A DNA stretch of 64,000 nt from Lachnospiraceae bacterium (GCA_015056865.1 SVFM01000011.1:20991-84990), one strand, 5' to 3'; shown: positions 54,696 through 64,000, counted from the stretch's first letter. Notes: generated from the sequence alone by a model not told the origin. Numbers and translations: made by a program.

Positions 54696-56135
54696 TTATT
54701 TCTTTTCTTCGGAGCCATCCCAATTCAAAAATTCGTAGGCGAATTCATCATCATCGACCATAAAATTCTTTGGTTTCTTTGTAGCAGAGGATGCAGCCTG
54801 GCCTGTGAAAGAGGTCTTCTGAATCTGCTGCTGTTCCAGATTCTTGGCTGTTTCCTTACGGATCCTATCTTCCCCATTCTGCAGGTCAGTCATATCAAAA
54901 GATGCTCCCACAGCCTCTACCTTCTTCCCATCCTGGGCAGATTCACCCACCGGACGCTGGCCCTGGGGTGCTGCCGGACGCTGACCCTGAGGAGTCGCCG
55001 GACGCTGGCCCTGAGGAGCTACCGGACGCTGACCCTGAGGAGCCGCCGGACGCTGGCCCTGAGGAGATGCAGGGCGCTGACCCTGAGACGCTGCAGGACG
55101 CTGACCCTGAGGAGATGCAGGGCGCTGACCCTGAGACGCTGCAGGACGCTGACCTGCGGGGCGCTGCTTTTGAATAGGTTTCTTTTTGATCTCGAAGTCA
55201 TCACGACCCGGAATCATCTCTAACAGTTCTTCTCTAAACTTAAATACCAGGAAACCAACCGCTGCTGCCAGCAGTACCAAGAAGATGACCAATACAACAA
55301 TCCAGGTCTTCTGGCTCTTAAGAGCCTTATTGGCCTCTGTCAGCTTGGTAGCATTTTCTTTGGAAATCTTGATCAGATCATCTACCGGATAGGTCTTTCC
55401 GGTGGCATTTTCTGTCAACATCCATTTTCCGTCTTCTCCCTGAGTGGTATCCCAATCCTTAGGTTCCTCCACCGGATCTTCGGGTATATCCGCAGGCGGA
55501 TCAACGGGATCATCCACGGGATCCTGGGTCGGTTCCTCATAAGGAGTGAGTTCACCCGCCGGCTTCACATAATCGGAATGGATAAAACCACTTACTTCCG
55601 CACCATTTTCTATGAAAGAAACCTGATACCATACCTTGCCGTCTGCGGCTGTAGCCTTTCCGGTTATGGTCATGGCAGTGCCTTCTTTTACGGAAGCAAC
55701 CTTAGTGCTGGTTGTGGTACAGTTCTTACGGACATTTACCTGCTTGCCTGTAACTGTGGCACTTACCGGATTCAGCTTTGTCACCTGTGCAGTCACGGTG
55801 TCATTGGCGTTTTCTCCGTTTTTTTCAACCAGATTGGATCGTATGTATCCCTGAATACCGCCTTCTATGGTAATCTTGTACCAAACAGCTCCATCATCGC
55901 CTGTGGTTTCGCCTGTGATGGTAAAGGTATCCCCCTTTTTCAGCCCTCCCACGAGATCACCGGTGGTGCTTGCCTCTTTGCGCACATTCGCGGACTTGAC
56001 TGTCACTTTGCCGATCTCCTCTGCATGAGCCTGCAGTGACAGGCTGCCTGCTGCCAACACCAGATAGATCACGGTTGCAGCCACAGTAGCCAGTATGGCC
56101 AGTAAACGCCAATTCCTTGCTTTTGTCTCTCTCAT
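54696..56135 (-). CDS. Membrane protein with two SH3 domains and a GQRP-repeat cytoplasmic tail
   Basis: 479 residues from the ATG at 56135, where GGAGG is five bases upstream; an ATG at 56171 lacks one. A signal/anchor helix (LLAILATVAATVIYLVLAAG) is followed by two bacterial SH3 (SH3_3) domains (VKSANVRKEASTTGDLV and KQVNVRKNCTTTSTKVA), a Pro-rich linker, a second membrane helix (WIVVLVIFLVLLAAAVGFLV), and a tail with nine GQRP repeats. The SH3 domains probably bind cell-wall peptidoglycan. It follows purD. Confidence 0.82.
   Translation of the reverse strand: MRETKARNWRLLAILATVAATVIYLVLAAGSLSLQAHAEEIGKVTVKSANVRKEASTTGDLVGGLKKGDTFTITGETTGDDGAVWYKITIEGGIQGYIRSNLVEKNGENANDTVTAQVTKLNPVSATVTGKQVNVRKNCTTTSTKVASVKEGTAMTITGKATAADGKVWYQVSFIENGAEVSGFIHSDYVKPAGELTPYEEPTQDPVDDPVDPPADIPEDPVEEPKDWDTTQGEDGKWMLTENATGKTYPVDDLIKISKENATKLTEANKALKSQKTWIVVLVIFLVLLAAAVGFLVFKFREELLEMIPGRDDFEIKKKPIQKQRPAGQRPAASQGQRPASPQGQRPAASQGQRPASPQGQRPAAPQGQRPVAPQGQRPATPQGQRPAAPQGQRPVGESAQDGKKVEAVGASFDMTDLQNGEDRIRKETAKNLEQQQIQKTSFTGQAASSATKKPKNFMVDDDEFAYEFLNWDGSEEKK
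54945..55154 (-). repeat. 24-bp tandem repeat encoding GQRPAxxQ
   Basis: Nine copies of an 8-codon unit with variants AASQ, ASPQ, AAPQ, VAPQ and ATPQ after the GQRP. Expected to vary in copy number. Confidence 0.85.
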
Positions 56136-56190
56136 CATACCCTCCAATCTGTCCTTCATCAGACATTTCATCTATTGTTTATTTGCACTT

Positions 56191-57462
56191 TTATGCCTCA
56201 TCAATGGCCTTGCCGATGTCATGACGCATATATTTGTTTTCAAAAGAAATCCACTCCGTAGCCTTATAGGCATTTGCCCGGGCCTGCTTTAAATCTGCTC
56301 CTTTAGCGGTAATCCCCAACACTCTGCCGCCGTTGGTCACAATACCCTCCGGGGTCTGCTTGGTTCCTGCATGGAAGCAGTAATAACCGTCTTTTCCGTC
56401 AAAATTCTCAAAACCAGTGATCAATTTGCCCTTTTCATAAGCCACCGGATAACCGTCGGATGCCAGAACCACACAAACCGCTGCATTATCTTCAAACTGC
56501 AGGTCAATCTCATCCAGCTTGCCATCGATACAAGCCTCCATCACATCTATGATGTCATTCTTCATACGAGGCAATACCACCTGAGCTTCAGGATCACCAA
56601 ATCTGGCGTTGTATTCCAATACTCTGGGCCCCTTTGGTGTAAGCATCAGGCCAAAAAAGATAATGCCTTTAAACTCTCTGCCTTCTGCTGCCATGGCATC
56701 TACTGTCGCCTGATAAATATATTTCTTGCAAAATTCATCTACTTCCTCTGTGTAAAAAGGACTGGGAGAGAAAGTTCCCATGCCGCCGGTATTCAGTCCC
56801 TGATCCCCATCCATGGCACGCTTGTGATCCTGGGCAGAAGTCATGGTCTTGATGGTCTTGCCGTCCACAAAGGACAAAACAGATACCTCTCTTCCGGTCA
56901 TAAATTCTTCGATGACCATCCGATTGCCGGCGCTGCCAAACTGCTTGTCCATCATAATAGACTTTACGCCCTCTTTTGCTTCCTCCAAAGTATTGCAGAT
57001 CAACACACCTTTGCCCAATGCCAGGCCATCAGCCTTTAATACAATAGGAAGTGTTGCGGTCTCCAGATACTCCAGAGCCTCCTTGGCATTATCAAAGTTT
57101 TCATAGGCCGCTGTGGGAATGTGATATTTCTTCATCAGATCCTTGGAAAAGGCTTTGCTGCCTTCCAGAATAGCTGCATTTTTCCGGGGACCGAAGGCTC
57201 TGATGCCTGCTGCCTCCAATGCATCCACCAAACCACCTACCAAAGGATCATCCATACCTACGATCGTCAGATCGATTTCTTTTTCCTTGGCAAATGCTAC
57301 GATCTTGTCAAACTCCATGGCACCGATAGGGGCGCATTCTGCAATCTGCGCAATACCCGCATTACCGGGAGTGCAATATATTTTTTCTACCTTGGGGCTT
57401 TTTGCCACACTGGTGGCAATGGCATGTTCTCTGCCGCCTCCGCCTACGATCAAAACCTTCAT
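56191..57462 (-). CDS. purD: Phosphoribosylamine-glycine ligase
   Basis: 423 residues from the ATG at 57462, preceded by GGAG; an ATG at 57474 is possible. Forms GAR from phosphoribosylamine and glycine. N-terminal MKVLIVGGGGREHAIA, ATP-grasp residues in LKADGLALGKGV, QDHKRAMDGDQGLNTGGMG, EYNARFGDPEAQ. Follows purN in the purEMND operon. Confidence 0.96.
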   Translation of the reverse strand: MKVLIVGGGGREHAIATSVAKSPKVEKIYCTPGNAGIAQIAECAPIGAMEFDKIVAFAKEKEIDLTIVGMDDPLVGGLVDALEAAGIRAFGPRKNAAILEGSKAFSKDLMKKYHIPTAAYENFDNAKEALEYLETATLPIVLKADGLALGKGVLICNTLEEAKEGVKSIMMDKQFGSAGNRMVIEEFMTGREVSVLSFVDGKTIKTMTSAQDHKRAMDGDQGLNTGGMGTFSPSPFYTEEVDEFCKKYIYQATVDAMAAEGREFKGIIFFGLMLTPKGPRVLEYNARFGDPEAQVVLPRMKNDIIDVMEACIDGKLDEIDLQFEDNAAVCVVLASDGYPVAYEKGKLITGFENFDGKDGYYCFHAGTKQTPEGIVTNGGRVLGITAKGADLKQARANAYKATEWISFENKYMRHDIGKAIDEA

Positions 57463-57493
57463 TTCGTTCTCCATTCCGCCCTGAAGGGCTCTC

Positions 57494-58117
57494 TTATTTA
57501 TGTATTACCTTTCCGTCTACCACCCGAATTCTATTATTTGCAAAATCATCGATGGCCTGAGGAAGCAGAATCCACTCCGCCTGCTCCATCACGCGCCTTT
57601 GCAGAATCTCCGGGGTATCGCCCTCTTCCACACAAACTGCCTTCTGGGCAATGATAGGCCCCTCGTCCATGCCGTCATTCACAAAATGTACGGTGGCTCC
57701 GGTGACCTTCACGCCTCTCTCCAGCACTTTCTCATGAACCTTCAGCCCATAGTAGCCTACACCACAGAAAGAAGGAATCAAAGAGGGATGGATATTTATG
57801 ATACGATTGCCATACTCTTTTACCATGGCAGGTGGAATTTTCACCAAAAATCCGGCCAATACGATCAAGTCCGGTGCAAATGCATTCAGTTTTTCCAGAA
57901 AAGCTTCATTAAACTGCTCTCTGTCCTCGTAATCCTTAGGAGAAATACACAGACCGGGAATGCCGTGATTTGCCGCACGTTCCAAGGCTTTAGCCGACTT
58001 GTTGTTGCTGATCACGCCAACCAACTCCACATTCGTTACCCTTCCGGCCTCCACCGCATCTATGATAGCCTGGAGATTGGTACCTCCGCCGGATACGCAC
58101 ACCACTGTTCTTAACAT
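57494..58117 (-). CDS. purN: Phosphoribosylglycinamide formyltransferase (10-formyl-THF)
   Basis: 207 residues; ATG overlaps purM by 7 bp. Transfers formyl to [23 protein letters not shown] is the phosphate-binding N-terminus, [12 protein letters not shown] has the catalytic Asn-His region, and [15 protein letters not shown] the Asp loop. Confidence 0.96.
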   Translation of the reverse strand: MLRTVVCVSGGGTNLQAIIDAVEAGRVTNVELVGVISNNKSAKALERAANHGIPGLCISPKDYEDREQFNEAFLEKLNAFAPDLIVLAGFLVKIPPAMVKEYGNRIINIHPSLIPSFCGVGYYGLKVHEKVLERGVKVTGATVHFVNDGMDEGPIIAQKAVCVEEGDTPEILQRRVMEQAEWILLPQAIDDFANNRIRVVDGKVIHK

Positions 58118-59136
58118 AATGTTACACCCTTTTCTCCCACTTCACAATATCCTACCACATAAGGAACATCACCGGCCGCCCTAATCGCATCCATAGTTTT
58201 GTCCACGTCAGCGGGATCCACAGCCAGCACCATGCCCAGGCCCATATTATAAGTATTGTACATCATCTGCTCTGTGATGTTGCCGGTCTTTTGCAGCAGC
58301 TTGAAAATTGCAGGCACTTCATAGCTGTCCTTCTTCACCACAGCACGGATACCGTCGGGAAGCATTCTGGGAATGTTCTCATCAAATCCACCTCCTGTGA
58401 TATGGCTGCATCCCTTCAAGGTAACGCCTGCATTCTTAACAGACTTCAATGCATTTACATAAATTCTGGTAGGCGCCAGCAGTGCCTCACCCAGAGTCTT
58501 ACCAAGTTCCTCATAGTATGTATTCAGACTCTCCGCAGTCATCTCAAACACCTTGCGCACCAAAGAGAATCCGTTGGAATGCACACCGGAGGAGGCAATA
58601 CCGATCAGCGTATCGCCGGCCTGAATGTTTTCACCGGTGATCAGATCCTTTCTGTCCACAACACCCACTGCAAAACCTGCCAGATCATACTCATCCTCAG
58701 GCATCAGTCCGGGATGCTCTGCAGTCTCACCACCGATCAATGCCGCACCGGACTGCTTACAGCCCTCTGCCACACCGGCAACAATGGTTGCGATCTTTTC
58801 AGGATAATTCTTACCACACGCAATATAATCCAGGAAAAACAAAGGCTCACCGCCTGCACAAGCCACGTCATTGACGCACATTGCCACAGCATCGATACCG
58901 ATGGTATCATGCTTGTCCATCAGAAATGCCAGTTTTACCTTGGTTCCGCAGCCGTCTGTTCCGGAGAGAAGCACGGGATCCTCCATGTCCTTGATCGCCT
59001 TTAAAGAAAATGCACCGGAAAATCCGCCCAGCCCCCCAAGTACTTCGGGACGCATGGTCTCTTTCACATGTTTCTTCATCAACTCAACTGCTTTATAACC
59101 AGCCTCAATATCTACTCCAGCCTTCTTGTAATCCAT
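58111..59136 (-). CDS. purM: Phosphoribosylformylglycinamidine cyclo-ligase
   Basis: 341 residues. Closes FGAM to AIR with [35 protein letters not shown] and [13 protein letters not shown] are hallmark. [17 protein letters not shown] precedes the C-terminus. Start after AAGGAGAA. Same operon as purE. Confidence 0.97.
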   Translation of the reverse strand: MDYKKAGVDIEAGYKAVELMKKHVKETMRPEVLGGLGGFSGAFSLKAIKDMEDPVLLSGTDGCGTKVKLAFLMDKHDTIGIDAVAMCVNDVACAGGEPLFFLDYIACGKNYPEKIATIVAGVAEGCKQSGAALIGGETAEHPGLMPEDEYDLAGFAVGVVDRKDLITGENIQAGDTLIGIASSGVHSNGFSLVRKVFEMTAESLNTYYEELGKTLGEALLAPTRIYVNALKSVKNAGVTLKGCSHITGGGFDENIPRMLPDGIRAVVKKDSYEVPAIFKLLQKTGNITEQMMYNTYNMGLGMVLAVDPADVDKTMDAIRAAGDVPYVVGYCEVGEKGVTLC

Positions 59137-59151
59137 ATTCTTTTCTCCTTG

Positions 59152-59655
59152 TTATTTGTAATTTTTATATCCCACTTCCTGCAGTCTGGCATCCTTTGCC
59201 TGCACCTGTTCCTTCATTTTCTGACTATAGTCCTTTAATTTCTGCAACAATTCTGCATCAAAAGTTGCAAGAATCTTGGCAGCCAGAAGTCCTGCATTGG
59301 CACCTCCATTAATAGCAACCGTAGCCACAGGAATACCGGAAGGCATCTGTACGATAGAGTACAAGGAATCCCTTCCACCCAGAGAAGTGGTGTGCATGGG
59401 AATGCCGATAACAGGCATAGGGAAGATTGCCGCACACATACCCGGCAGATGGGCTGCCATACCTGCTCCTGCAATGATTACCTTAAATCCTTTGTCCTCC
59501 GCACTCTTCGCATACTCAAAGAATACGTCCGGCTCTCTGTGAGCGGAAATAATGGTCATTTCATAAGAAATGCCAAGCTCCTCCAAAATATCTGCGGCTT
59601 TCGCCATGATGGGCATATCGGAATCGCTGCCCATTACAATACCAACCTGTGCCAT
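59152..59655 (-). CDS. purE: N5-carboxyaminoimidazole ribonucleotide mutase
   Basis: 167 residues of PurE. GIVMGSDSDMPIMAKAADIL is the phosphate loop, ISAHREPDVFFEYA the catalytic His region, IIAGAGMAAHLPGM follows. GGAGGAGA precedes the ATG; first gene in purEMND. No purK lies beside it in the window. Confidence 0.96.
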   Translation of the reverse strand: MAQVGIVMGSDSDMPIMAKAADILEELGISYEMTIISAHREPDVFFEYAKSAEDKGFKVIIAGAGMAAHLPGMCAAIFPMPVIGIPMHTTSLGGRDSLYSIVQMPSGIPVATVAINGGANAGLLAAKILATFDAELLQKLKDYSQKMKEQVQAKDARLQEVGYKNYK

Positions 59656-59698
59656 TGTCTGTCTCCTCCAAATCTCTTAAGTTCTTTCATTTAAGTTT

Positions 59699-59727
59699 AG
59701 TTTACTAAAATTCTTTATTCAGTGCAA
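59699..59727 (-). promoter_or_regulatory. Candidate promoter of the purEMND operon
   Basis: Minus-strand TTGCAC (59722-59727) and TAAACT (59699-59704), 17 bp spacing. No purine riboswitch is visible in the 81-bp gap. Confidence 0.45.
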
Positions 59728-59736
59728 TCTTTTTTT

Positions 59737-61764
59737 CTATTCTTCGAAAGGCTTATTTAATTCTTCACAGCCTTGCAGCACAAACCGTCCATTTTCTATG
59801 ATCTTCACCCGGCTTTGGTCTCTGCACACGGCTGTCAGTTCCCCCAATTCATCGTAGGGAATCGTTATATCTGTGTGACAGTTAAAGTAGGCCTTGGCTC
59901 CCGGTTCCTTTCTTCTTGCGGAAACTTCATTCTCTCTGGCCACAATTTTCTTGCCATCAGGATTCCGTGTGATCAGATCCTCCTCATGAGAATAACAGGT
60001 GTCACCCACCGCAAAATGAGGCCCCATCTTCTCCGCGATCAGGATCGGAAGCTTAGATCCTATATCATATTTGGCAGCTGCCACGTAAGCCGTAGTATTG
60101 GTACCGATGGCAAACTCACCCATGGGCAGAGTGTCCTGGTGATACAATACATTATCCTTAATATATCTGCGGTTTTCCTCCAGGGTATCAAAGTTTGCGC
60201 AGGAATAGTCTGCGATCATACCATCTTGGAATGTGATGGATAAATCCTTATATTCCAGTTCATTCAGAAACACCCTGCTCACATGCAAAACACCGTTGGT
60301 CCCTGCAAGCCTGGGAGATGTAAACACTTCTCCCACAGGAATGTTCACATCTGCCACACAGTTTTCAAACAAGGTCTCCTCTTTGGGTTCCCCAAGCTCA
60401 TGCAAAGCAATGGTCAGATCCGTGCGGTTCCCCTTCATCCCTTTGACTTCCACATAGGAAGCCTGATCCAGTACATCGATCATGGTCTGCTGGATCCGCT
60501 GATACAGCTGATAATCCAAAGTATTGATGCGCACCACCTGGTCAAAGATTTCCTCAAACTTATCTCCGATCTCCGGTATCGGAAATGCGATGATTGTAAA
60601 GCTGCGCTCCTCAGGAAGAATATACTGTCTCTGAATCTCTCTGGATGCGGATACGTATTCCACGCTCAGTTGCTGCTGTTTTTCATTTAACACACAGGCC
60701 TGAGGCTTGGATGCAGGCGCAAAAGGCTCCTCCCCGAACACCTCCAGCACTGCCGGACCGGCATAACCACCGGCCAGTTCTTTGTTCTCCTCATAAACCG
60801 TGCGAAGCACATCCAGCTCCCTATTAACATAAGCCTTATCCAATATCAGGGCCTGATCGTCCTTGTGATCATACTCATATTGTCTGTTGGGACTCTTGCT
60901 CCCATAGGCGTTTCTGCCGGGCACCACCGGCGAAAGGCCCAGCTTTTCGAAATTTTCAAACGCCTGGCGCATCATGCGTTCAAATCCCAGATTATAGTAA
61001 ACTCCGGCAGTTTTCTTCTTACCAAGATCCTTCCCTGCCAGTTCAAATCCCATGCGGTAGCCCTCTGTGTAGGTGTCCGCCAATAATTGTATCTTTTCCT
61101 GGGACAACCCGTTCATATACCGGGCAGTCCCCAGCTCATTCTCCGACACATACACTCCATAAGCGTACAGATAGCGCAGATCCGTCAAATCCGCATTCCT
61201 TACAATATCAGCGGCAAAGCAGGCCTTAGGATCCAATTGCTCCCTGATCCGCTTCTGAGTAAACACATCTGCATAATCGCTGACAAACCAATAATAGATC
61301 TGCTGGATCTCCTCCGGCTCGGGCAGACCCTGACCTTCCTCCTGAGCCTCCCGGAAACGGCAGTACACCTCGATAAAGAGTTCCAGATAAATCACCAGAT
61401 TCTCCAGATCCCGGGCGTAACATGCACTGATCATCCCCCGTATTTTTGCATAAATACCACTAAGGAGCCGTCCCATTTCTTCCCCAAGCAGCCCCACTGC
61501 ATAGGCGGGATTCAAAAAACTGTTTTCATAATTTTCAGGAAAAAGCTCCTCGTAGAGCATACGATTACGAGCCTGAAGTTCCTCCAGCGCGGCGGTCTTT
61601 AGGTTCCCTGCGCCGATCCAGTCATATAATTCACACATCCTGCCTGCAAACTCAGCACAGGTGCGAAAATACTTTGCATAATCAGGTTCTGCAAAACTTT
61701 CTTCCTGCATCCCTTGTATGCGTTCTCTTGCCAATTCAAAACGTTCTGTCATCCATTCCTGCAT
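59737..61764 (-). CDS. M29-type aminopeptidase with long N-terminal extension
   Basis: 675 residues from the ATG at 61764, with GGAGG eight bases upstream. The C-terminal half matches the M29 aminopeptidase fold: GNRTDLTIAL, PVGEVFTSPRLAGTNG, MGEFAIGTN, AEKMGPHFAVGDTCYSHEED and NCHTDI, containing the Glu, His and Asp metal ligands. M29 enzymes are about 400 residues; the first ~300 here are an added helical region without a clear family. Cytoplasmic peptide processing is likely. Confidence 0.85.
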   Translation of the reverse strand: MQEWMTERFELARERIQGMQEESFAEPDYAKYFRTCAEFAGRMCELYDWIGAGNLKTAALEELQARNRMLYEELFPENYENSFLNPAYAVGLLGEEMGRLLSGIYAKIRGMISACYARDLENLVIYLELFIEVYCRFREAQEEGQGLPEPEEIQQIYYWFVSDYADVFTQKRIREQLDPKACFAADIVRNADLTDLRYLYAYGVYVSENELGTARYMNGLSQEKIQLLADTYTEGYRMGFELAGKDLGKKKTAGVYYNLGFERMMRQAFENFEKLGLSPVVPGRNAYGSKSPNRQYEYDHKDDQALILDKAYVNRELDVLRTVYEENKELAGGYAGPAVLEVFGEEPFAPASKPQACVLNEKQQQLSVEYVSASREIQRQYILPEERSFTIIAFPIPEIGDKFEEIFDQVVRINTLDYQLYQRIQQTMIDVLDQASYVEVKGMKGNRTDLTIALHELGEPKEETLFENCVADVNIPVGEVFTSPRLAGTNGVLHVSRVFLNELEYKDLSITFQDGMIADYSCANFDTLEENRRYIKDNVLYHQDTLPMGEFAIGTNTTAYVAAAKYDIGSKLPILIAEKMGPHFAVGDTCYSHEEDLITRNPDGKKIVARENEVSARRKEPGAKAYFNCHTDITIPYDELGELTAVCRDQSRVKIIENGRFVLQGCEELNKPFEE

Positions 61765-61813
61765 CCTAAAAACCTCCAAGTGACTATCTGCTTGCATTAT
61801 GCACCGACTGTGC

Positions 61814-62134
61814 CTAAATATACACTCCTGCATAAATGATCAAAGCAACTCCCGCCAAAGCGATCAAATTTAGTACAATCCCTGCCACCGGAAACAACTT
61901 ATAACAATCTTTGTTCTTCACTTCAACAATCCCCAGCCACAGACCAACCAGAGACATAAACAAGACCAGAAGCCCGGTCAATCCATAAGACCTTGTTGCA
62001 TTGCCTTCCTGTATGTAGGTCAGATAAATCACAGCCACCAGGGACATATCGGCGATCACACCTAATATTGCAGACATGATCCCCCGATCGTGGTGCCTTT
62101 TATTGGTAAATATATATCCGCCTCTCTTTTTCAA
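61814..62134 (-). CDS. DUF6142 family small membrane protein
   Basis: 106 residues with three membrane segments after a basic N-terminus (FTNKRHHDRGIMSAILGVIA). The start is a TTG at 62134, six bases after GGAGG. It matches DUF6142 of unknown function. Follows pyrE; precedes the aminopeptidase. Confidence 0.82.
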   Translation of the reverse strand: MKKRGGYIFTNKRHHDRGIMSAILGVIADMSLVAVIYLTYIQEGNATRSYGLTGLLVLFMSLVGLWLGIVEVKNKDCYKLFPVAGIVLNLIALAGVALIIYAGVYI

Positions 62135-62233
62135 TGTCTGCCTCCAATCACTGTAAAGCTGTAAATGGGCATCTCCCTACTATATCAGCGTATCATCCGC
62201 CGGGATCATGCCCATCATATTATACTATTTGCC

Positions 62234-62914
62234 TTATTTCACGCCGTACTGCTCATAATACGCGTCAATGGCACCTTTTAAGGTATCATCAATGTATACT
62301 TTTCCCTTGTAAGGCCTATTGTACAGATACTCTGTCACCTCCGCCATAGTTACGATGGCATTGGTCTCAAATCCATATCTTTCCCTGATCTCATCCAATG
62401 CACTCATCTGACCTCCCTGGCCCACTTCCATACGGTTCAAGGAAACCATAAGTCCAAGGATCTTAACATCTGCAGCCCCTTTTACCTTGGGAACTGTCTC
62501 TTCCATAGATTTTCCGGAGGTGGTAACGTCCTCGATCATAATGACTCTGTCACCATCCTGCAGTTTGGTTCCGAGAAAACCGCCCTTATCTGCGCCGTGA
62601 TCTTTTTCTTCCTTACGGTCTGAACAATAACGCACTTCCTTCCCATATAACTGGCTATATGCCACTGCCGTCACAACACTGATGGGAATCCCTTTATAAG
62701 CAGGTCCAAAGAGCACATCAAAATCATCCCCATAACACTCATGAATGGCCTTTGCATAATATTCTCCCAGCTTGCGCAGCTGAGAACCTGTCACATAACC
62801 ACCTGCATTCATAAAAAAAGGGGATTTTCTTCCGCTCTTCAACGTGAAGTCCCCGAATTTCAGCACCTGGCTGTCCACCATAAATTCAATAAATTCCTGC
62901 TTGTATGCTTCCAT
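62234..62914 (-). CDS. pyrE: Orotate phosphoribosyltransferase
   Basis: 226 residues. Attaches ribose phosphate to orotate. LKSGRKSPFFMNAGGY, FGPAYKGIPISV and the PRPP loop VIMIEDVTTSGKS are clear. AGGAGG precedes the ATG. The integrated element begins about 95 bp upstream. Confidence 0.97.
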   Translation of the reverse strand: MEAYKQEFIEFMVDSQVLKFGDFTLKSGRKSPFFMNAGGYVTGSQLRKLGEYYAKAIHECYGDDFDVLFGPAYKGIPISVVTAVAYSQLYGKEVRYCSDRKEEKDHGADKGGFLGTKLQDGDRVIMIEDVTTSGKSMEETVPKVKGAADVKILGLMVSLNRMEVGQGGQMSALDEIRERYGFETNAIVTMAEVTEYLYNRPYKGKVYIDDTLKGAIDAYYEQYGVK

Positions 62915-62978
62915 GTTGTTTAAACCTCCTGTATTTACGGGCTTTTCGCCGTTTTCTCTTTCCTTAAAAATGTGCTAC

Positions 62979-63017
62979 TACACCATTTTTACACCATTCT
63001 TCTCGACCACTACACCA
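62979..63017. repeat. Three TACACCA repeats at helical spacing beyond the integrase end
   Basis: Copies at 62979-62985, 62990-62996 and 63011-63017; starts are 11 and 21 bp apart (about one and two turns). The last overlaps the integrase stop. Candidate recombinase or Xis binding sites. Confidence 0.55.
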
Positions 63018-64000
63018 CTTTTTCCATCAACCTCATTGCTTCAAACAAGGTATCATCTGTCACATGACAATACAAATCCATGGTCATCTGCAAAGAACCA
63101 TGTCCTAAAATCTTTTGCAACGTCTTGGGTTGCATTCCATTTTCAATTGCTCTTGTGGCAAATGTGTGGCGAAAACAATGTGGTGAGAACTTCTCAAATT
63201 CCGGATGTTCCTTTTGTATGTTGCGGACACAGGCTGCTATTCCTTCCTGTACGATGAACTGCTGTGTCGGTCTGTTATTCCTAGTTACAAACACTAAATC
63301 CTCGTATCCTTCAGGAACTTTTCTGCCGTTCAATTCGATTTCCAGTTTCTGAACCTTCTGTCTCCGCAGGGCTTCATAGGCTTTCTGTGTGAGCGGAATC
63401 GTTGTTCTGCCGTTCTTCGTCTTAGTGTCGTGCATCTCAAAGGTGTATTTTCCACCTTTACGAAAATAGCACAATGTATGCCGCACATACAACACTTTCT
63501 TTTTCATGTCTATATCCGACCAAGTTAATGCCATCAATTCTCCGATACGAAGTCCTGTTTCCAAAGCCACTATAAACAGATTATAATAAATACTCTTTTC
63601 TGCCTGCTTTAGAAAAAGCTCCGTTTCTCTGACAGTAAGTACCCGACGTTCCTTTTTGTCCTCTTTGCTGACCTTGGTATTGATTTGCTTCGCCACGTTC
63701 TTGATTAGCAATTCTGCGTCAATGGATTTCTCCAGCATATCTGCCAAAATCTTTTTAGAGTTCTTACGCTCATTGTCACTTCGAAGTTCATTGAACACCT
63801 GTTGTAATACGATGAGATTTAGGTTAGTCAGTTTTATCCAACCTAGCTCCTTTTGAATCCTTCTGTAATGGCTTGCATATGTCTCTTTTGTAGAGCTTCT
63901 GCAATTCTTCTTACAGGTATTCATCCAAATCTCATACCACTCATCCAGAGTCATTTCCTTGCTTATGACATTAAGCATCTTCTCGTCTTCGTACTGCTCT
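63010..64000 (-). CDS. Tyrosine recombinase (integrase), N-terminus beyond window edge
   Basis: The frame is open to the right edge, so the start may lie outside (an internal ATG is at 63978). The SAM-like core-binding domain (LDEWYEIWMNTCKKN) is followed by the catalytic domain with ETGLRIGELMALTW (Arg), HCFRHTFATRA (His and Arg) and GHGSLQMTMDLYCHV (His and nucleophilic Tyr). It resembles integrases of Tn916-like or phage-like elements. It ends 95 bp before pyrE, so the pyrE side is probably an element boundary. Confidence 0.93.
   Translation of the reverse strand, partial: EQYEDEKMLNVISKEMTLDEWYEIWMNTCKKNCRSSTKETYASHYRRIQKELGWIKLTNLNLIVLQQVFNELRSDNERKNSKKILADMLEKSIDAELLIKNVAKQINTKVSKEDKKERRVLTVRETELFLKQAEKSIYYNLFIVALETGLRIGELMALTWSDIDMKKKVLYVRHTLCYFRKGGKYTFEMHDTKTKNGRTTIPLTQKAYEALRRQKVQKLEIELNGRKVPEGYEDLVFVTRNNRPTQQFIVQEGIAACVRNIQKEHPEFEKFSPHCFRHTFATRAIENGMQPKTLQKILGHGSLQMTMDLYCHVTDDTLFEAMRLMEKVV

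Noticed and set aside
54945..55154. CRISPR-like regular repeats
   Set aside because: They are in-frame 24-bp coding repeats with no unique spacers. No CRISPR array or cas gene was seen in the window.
54902..55177. Plus-strand frame with DADPEE repeats
   Set aside because: Antisense of the GQRP tandem repeat; repeat periodicity alone creates it.
59656..59736. Purine riboswitch before purE
   Set aside because: The 81-bp gap is too short and lacks the conserved three-way junction bases.

Overview
The window is chromosomal DNA of a low-to-mid GC, Gram-positive anaerobe, most likely a Lachnospiraceae (Clostridia) gut bacterium. I infer this from the single-chain PurL, the dgt-dnaG-rpoD-trmK block beside a class A RNase P RNA, strong Shine-Dalgarno sites, a PPKTG-anchored pilin-like surface protein, and families typical of that group (DUF1848, DUF1854, DUF6142, DarA, GH95). 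No species name can be supported from the sequence alone.

Layout. 0-2 kb: the end of a folate operon (folC-folE-HD protein, minus strand). 2-5.2 kb: a small membrane protein, divergent flavin reductase and nitroreductase genes, then pyrBI. 5.2-9 kb: a metal-handling operon (His/Cys-rich CobW GTPase, second CobW-like GTPase, ZIP transporter) ending in an S4-domain ylmH gene. 9-18 kb: a repeat-rich small protein, a deacetylase-like protein, a divergent class II aldolase, DarA (c-di-AMP receptor), a DUF1854 plus ABC exporter pair, a GH95 glycosidase and a trypsin-like lipoprotein. 17.9-24.6 kb: rnpB and the dgt-dnaG-rpoD-trmK-nucleoside kinase cluster. 24.8-33.4 kb: one 8.6-kb gene for a giant cell-wall protein with a von Willebrand A domain and about ten Spy0128/FctA-like pilin modules. 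33.5-36.2 kb: a LysR regulator divergent from an acetate/propionate CoA-transferase gene. 36.2-42.7 kb: an accessory stretch (DUF2442-HTH plus DUF4160, DUF975, DUF1848, a GNAT-GrpB-pyrophosphatase fusion, a DUF4143 ATPase, a broken HTH gene and short repeats). 42.7-50.2 kb: purL, TetR, CarD, a sigma/anti-sigma-like pair, tRNA-Trp and a small coiled-coil protein. 50.3-54.6 kb: a GntR-clpC-radA operon. 54.7-59.7 kb: purE-M-N-D followed by an SH3/GQRP-repeat membrane protein. 59.7-64 kb: an M29-type aminopeptidase, DUF6142, pyrE, and a tyrosine recombinase running off the right edge.

How it fits together. Nucleotide synthesis genes (pyrBI, pyrE, purEMND, purL, folate genes) are spread along the window between housekeeping replication, transcription and proteostasis genes. 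The accessory content is concentrated at 24.8-33.4 kb (surface protein), 36.2-42.7 kb (small mobile-looking genes) and beyond 63 kb, where an integrated element abuts pyrE. Points most worth following up are the three-domain GNAT-GrpB-PPase fusion, the multi-module VWA/pilin protein, a conserved 28-bp motif in the leader of the DUF4143 ATPase, a GntR operator on the clpC promoter, and a class II aldolase homologue with altered metal ligands. Domain calls come from reading the translated sequence; no database search was run.
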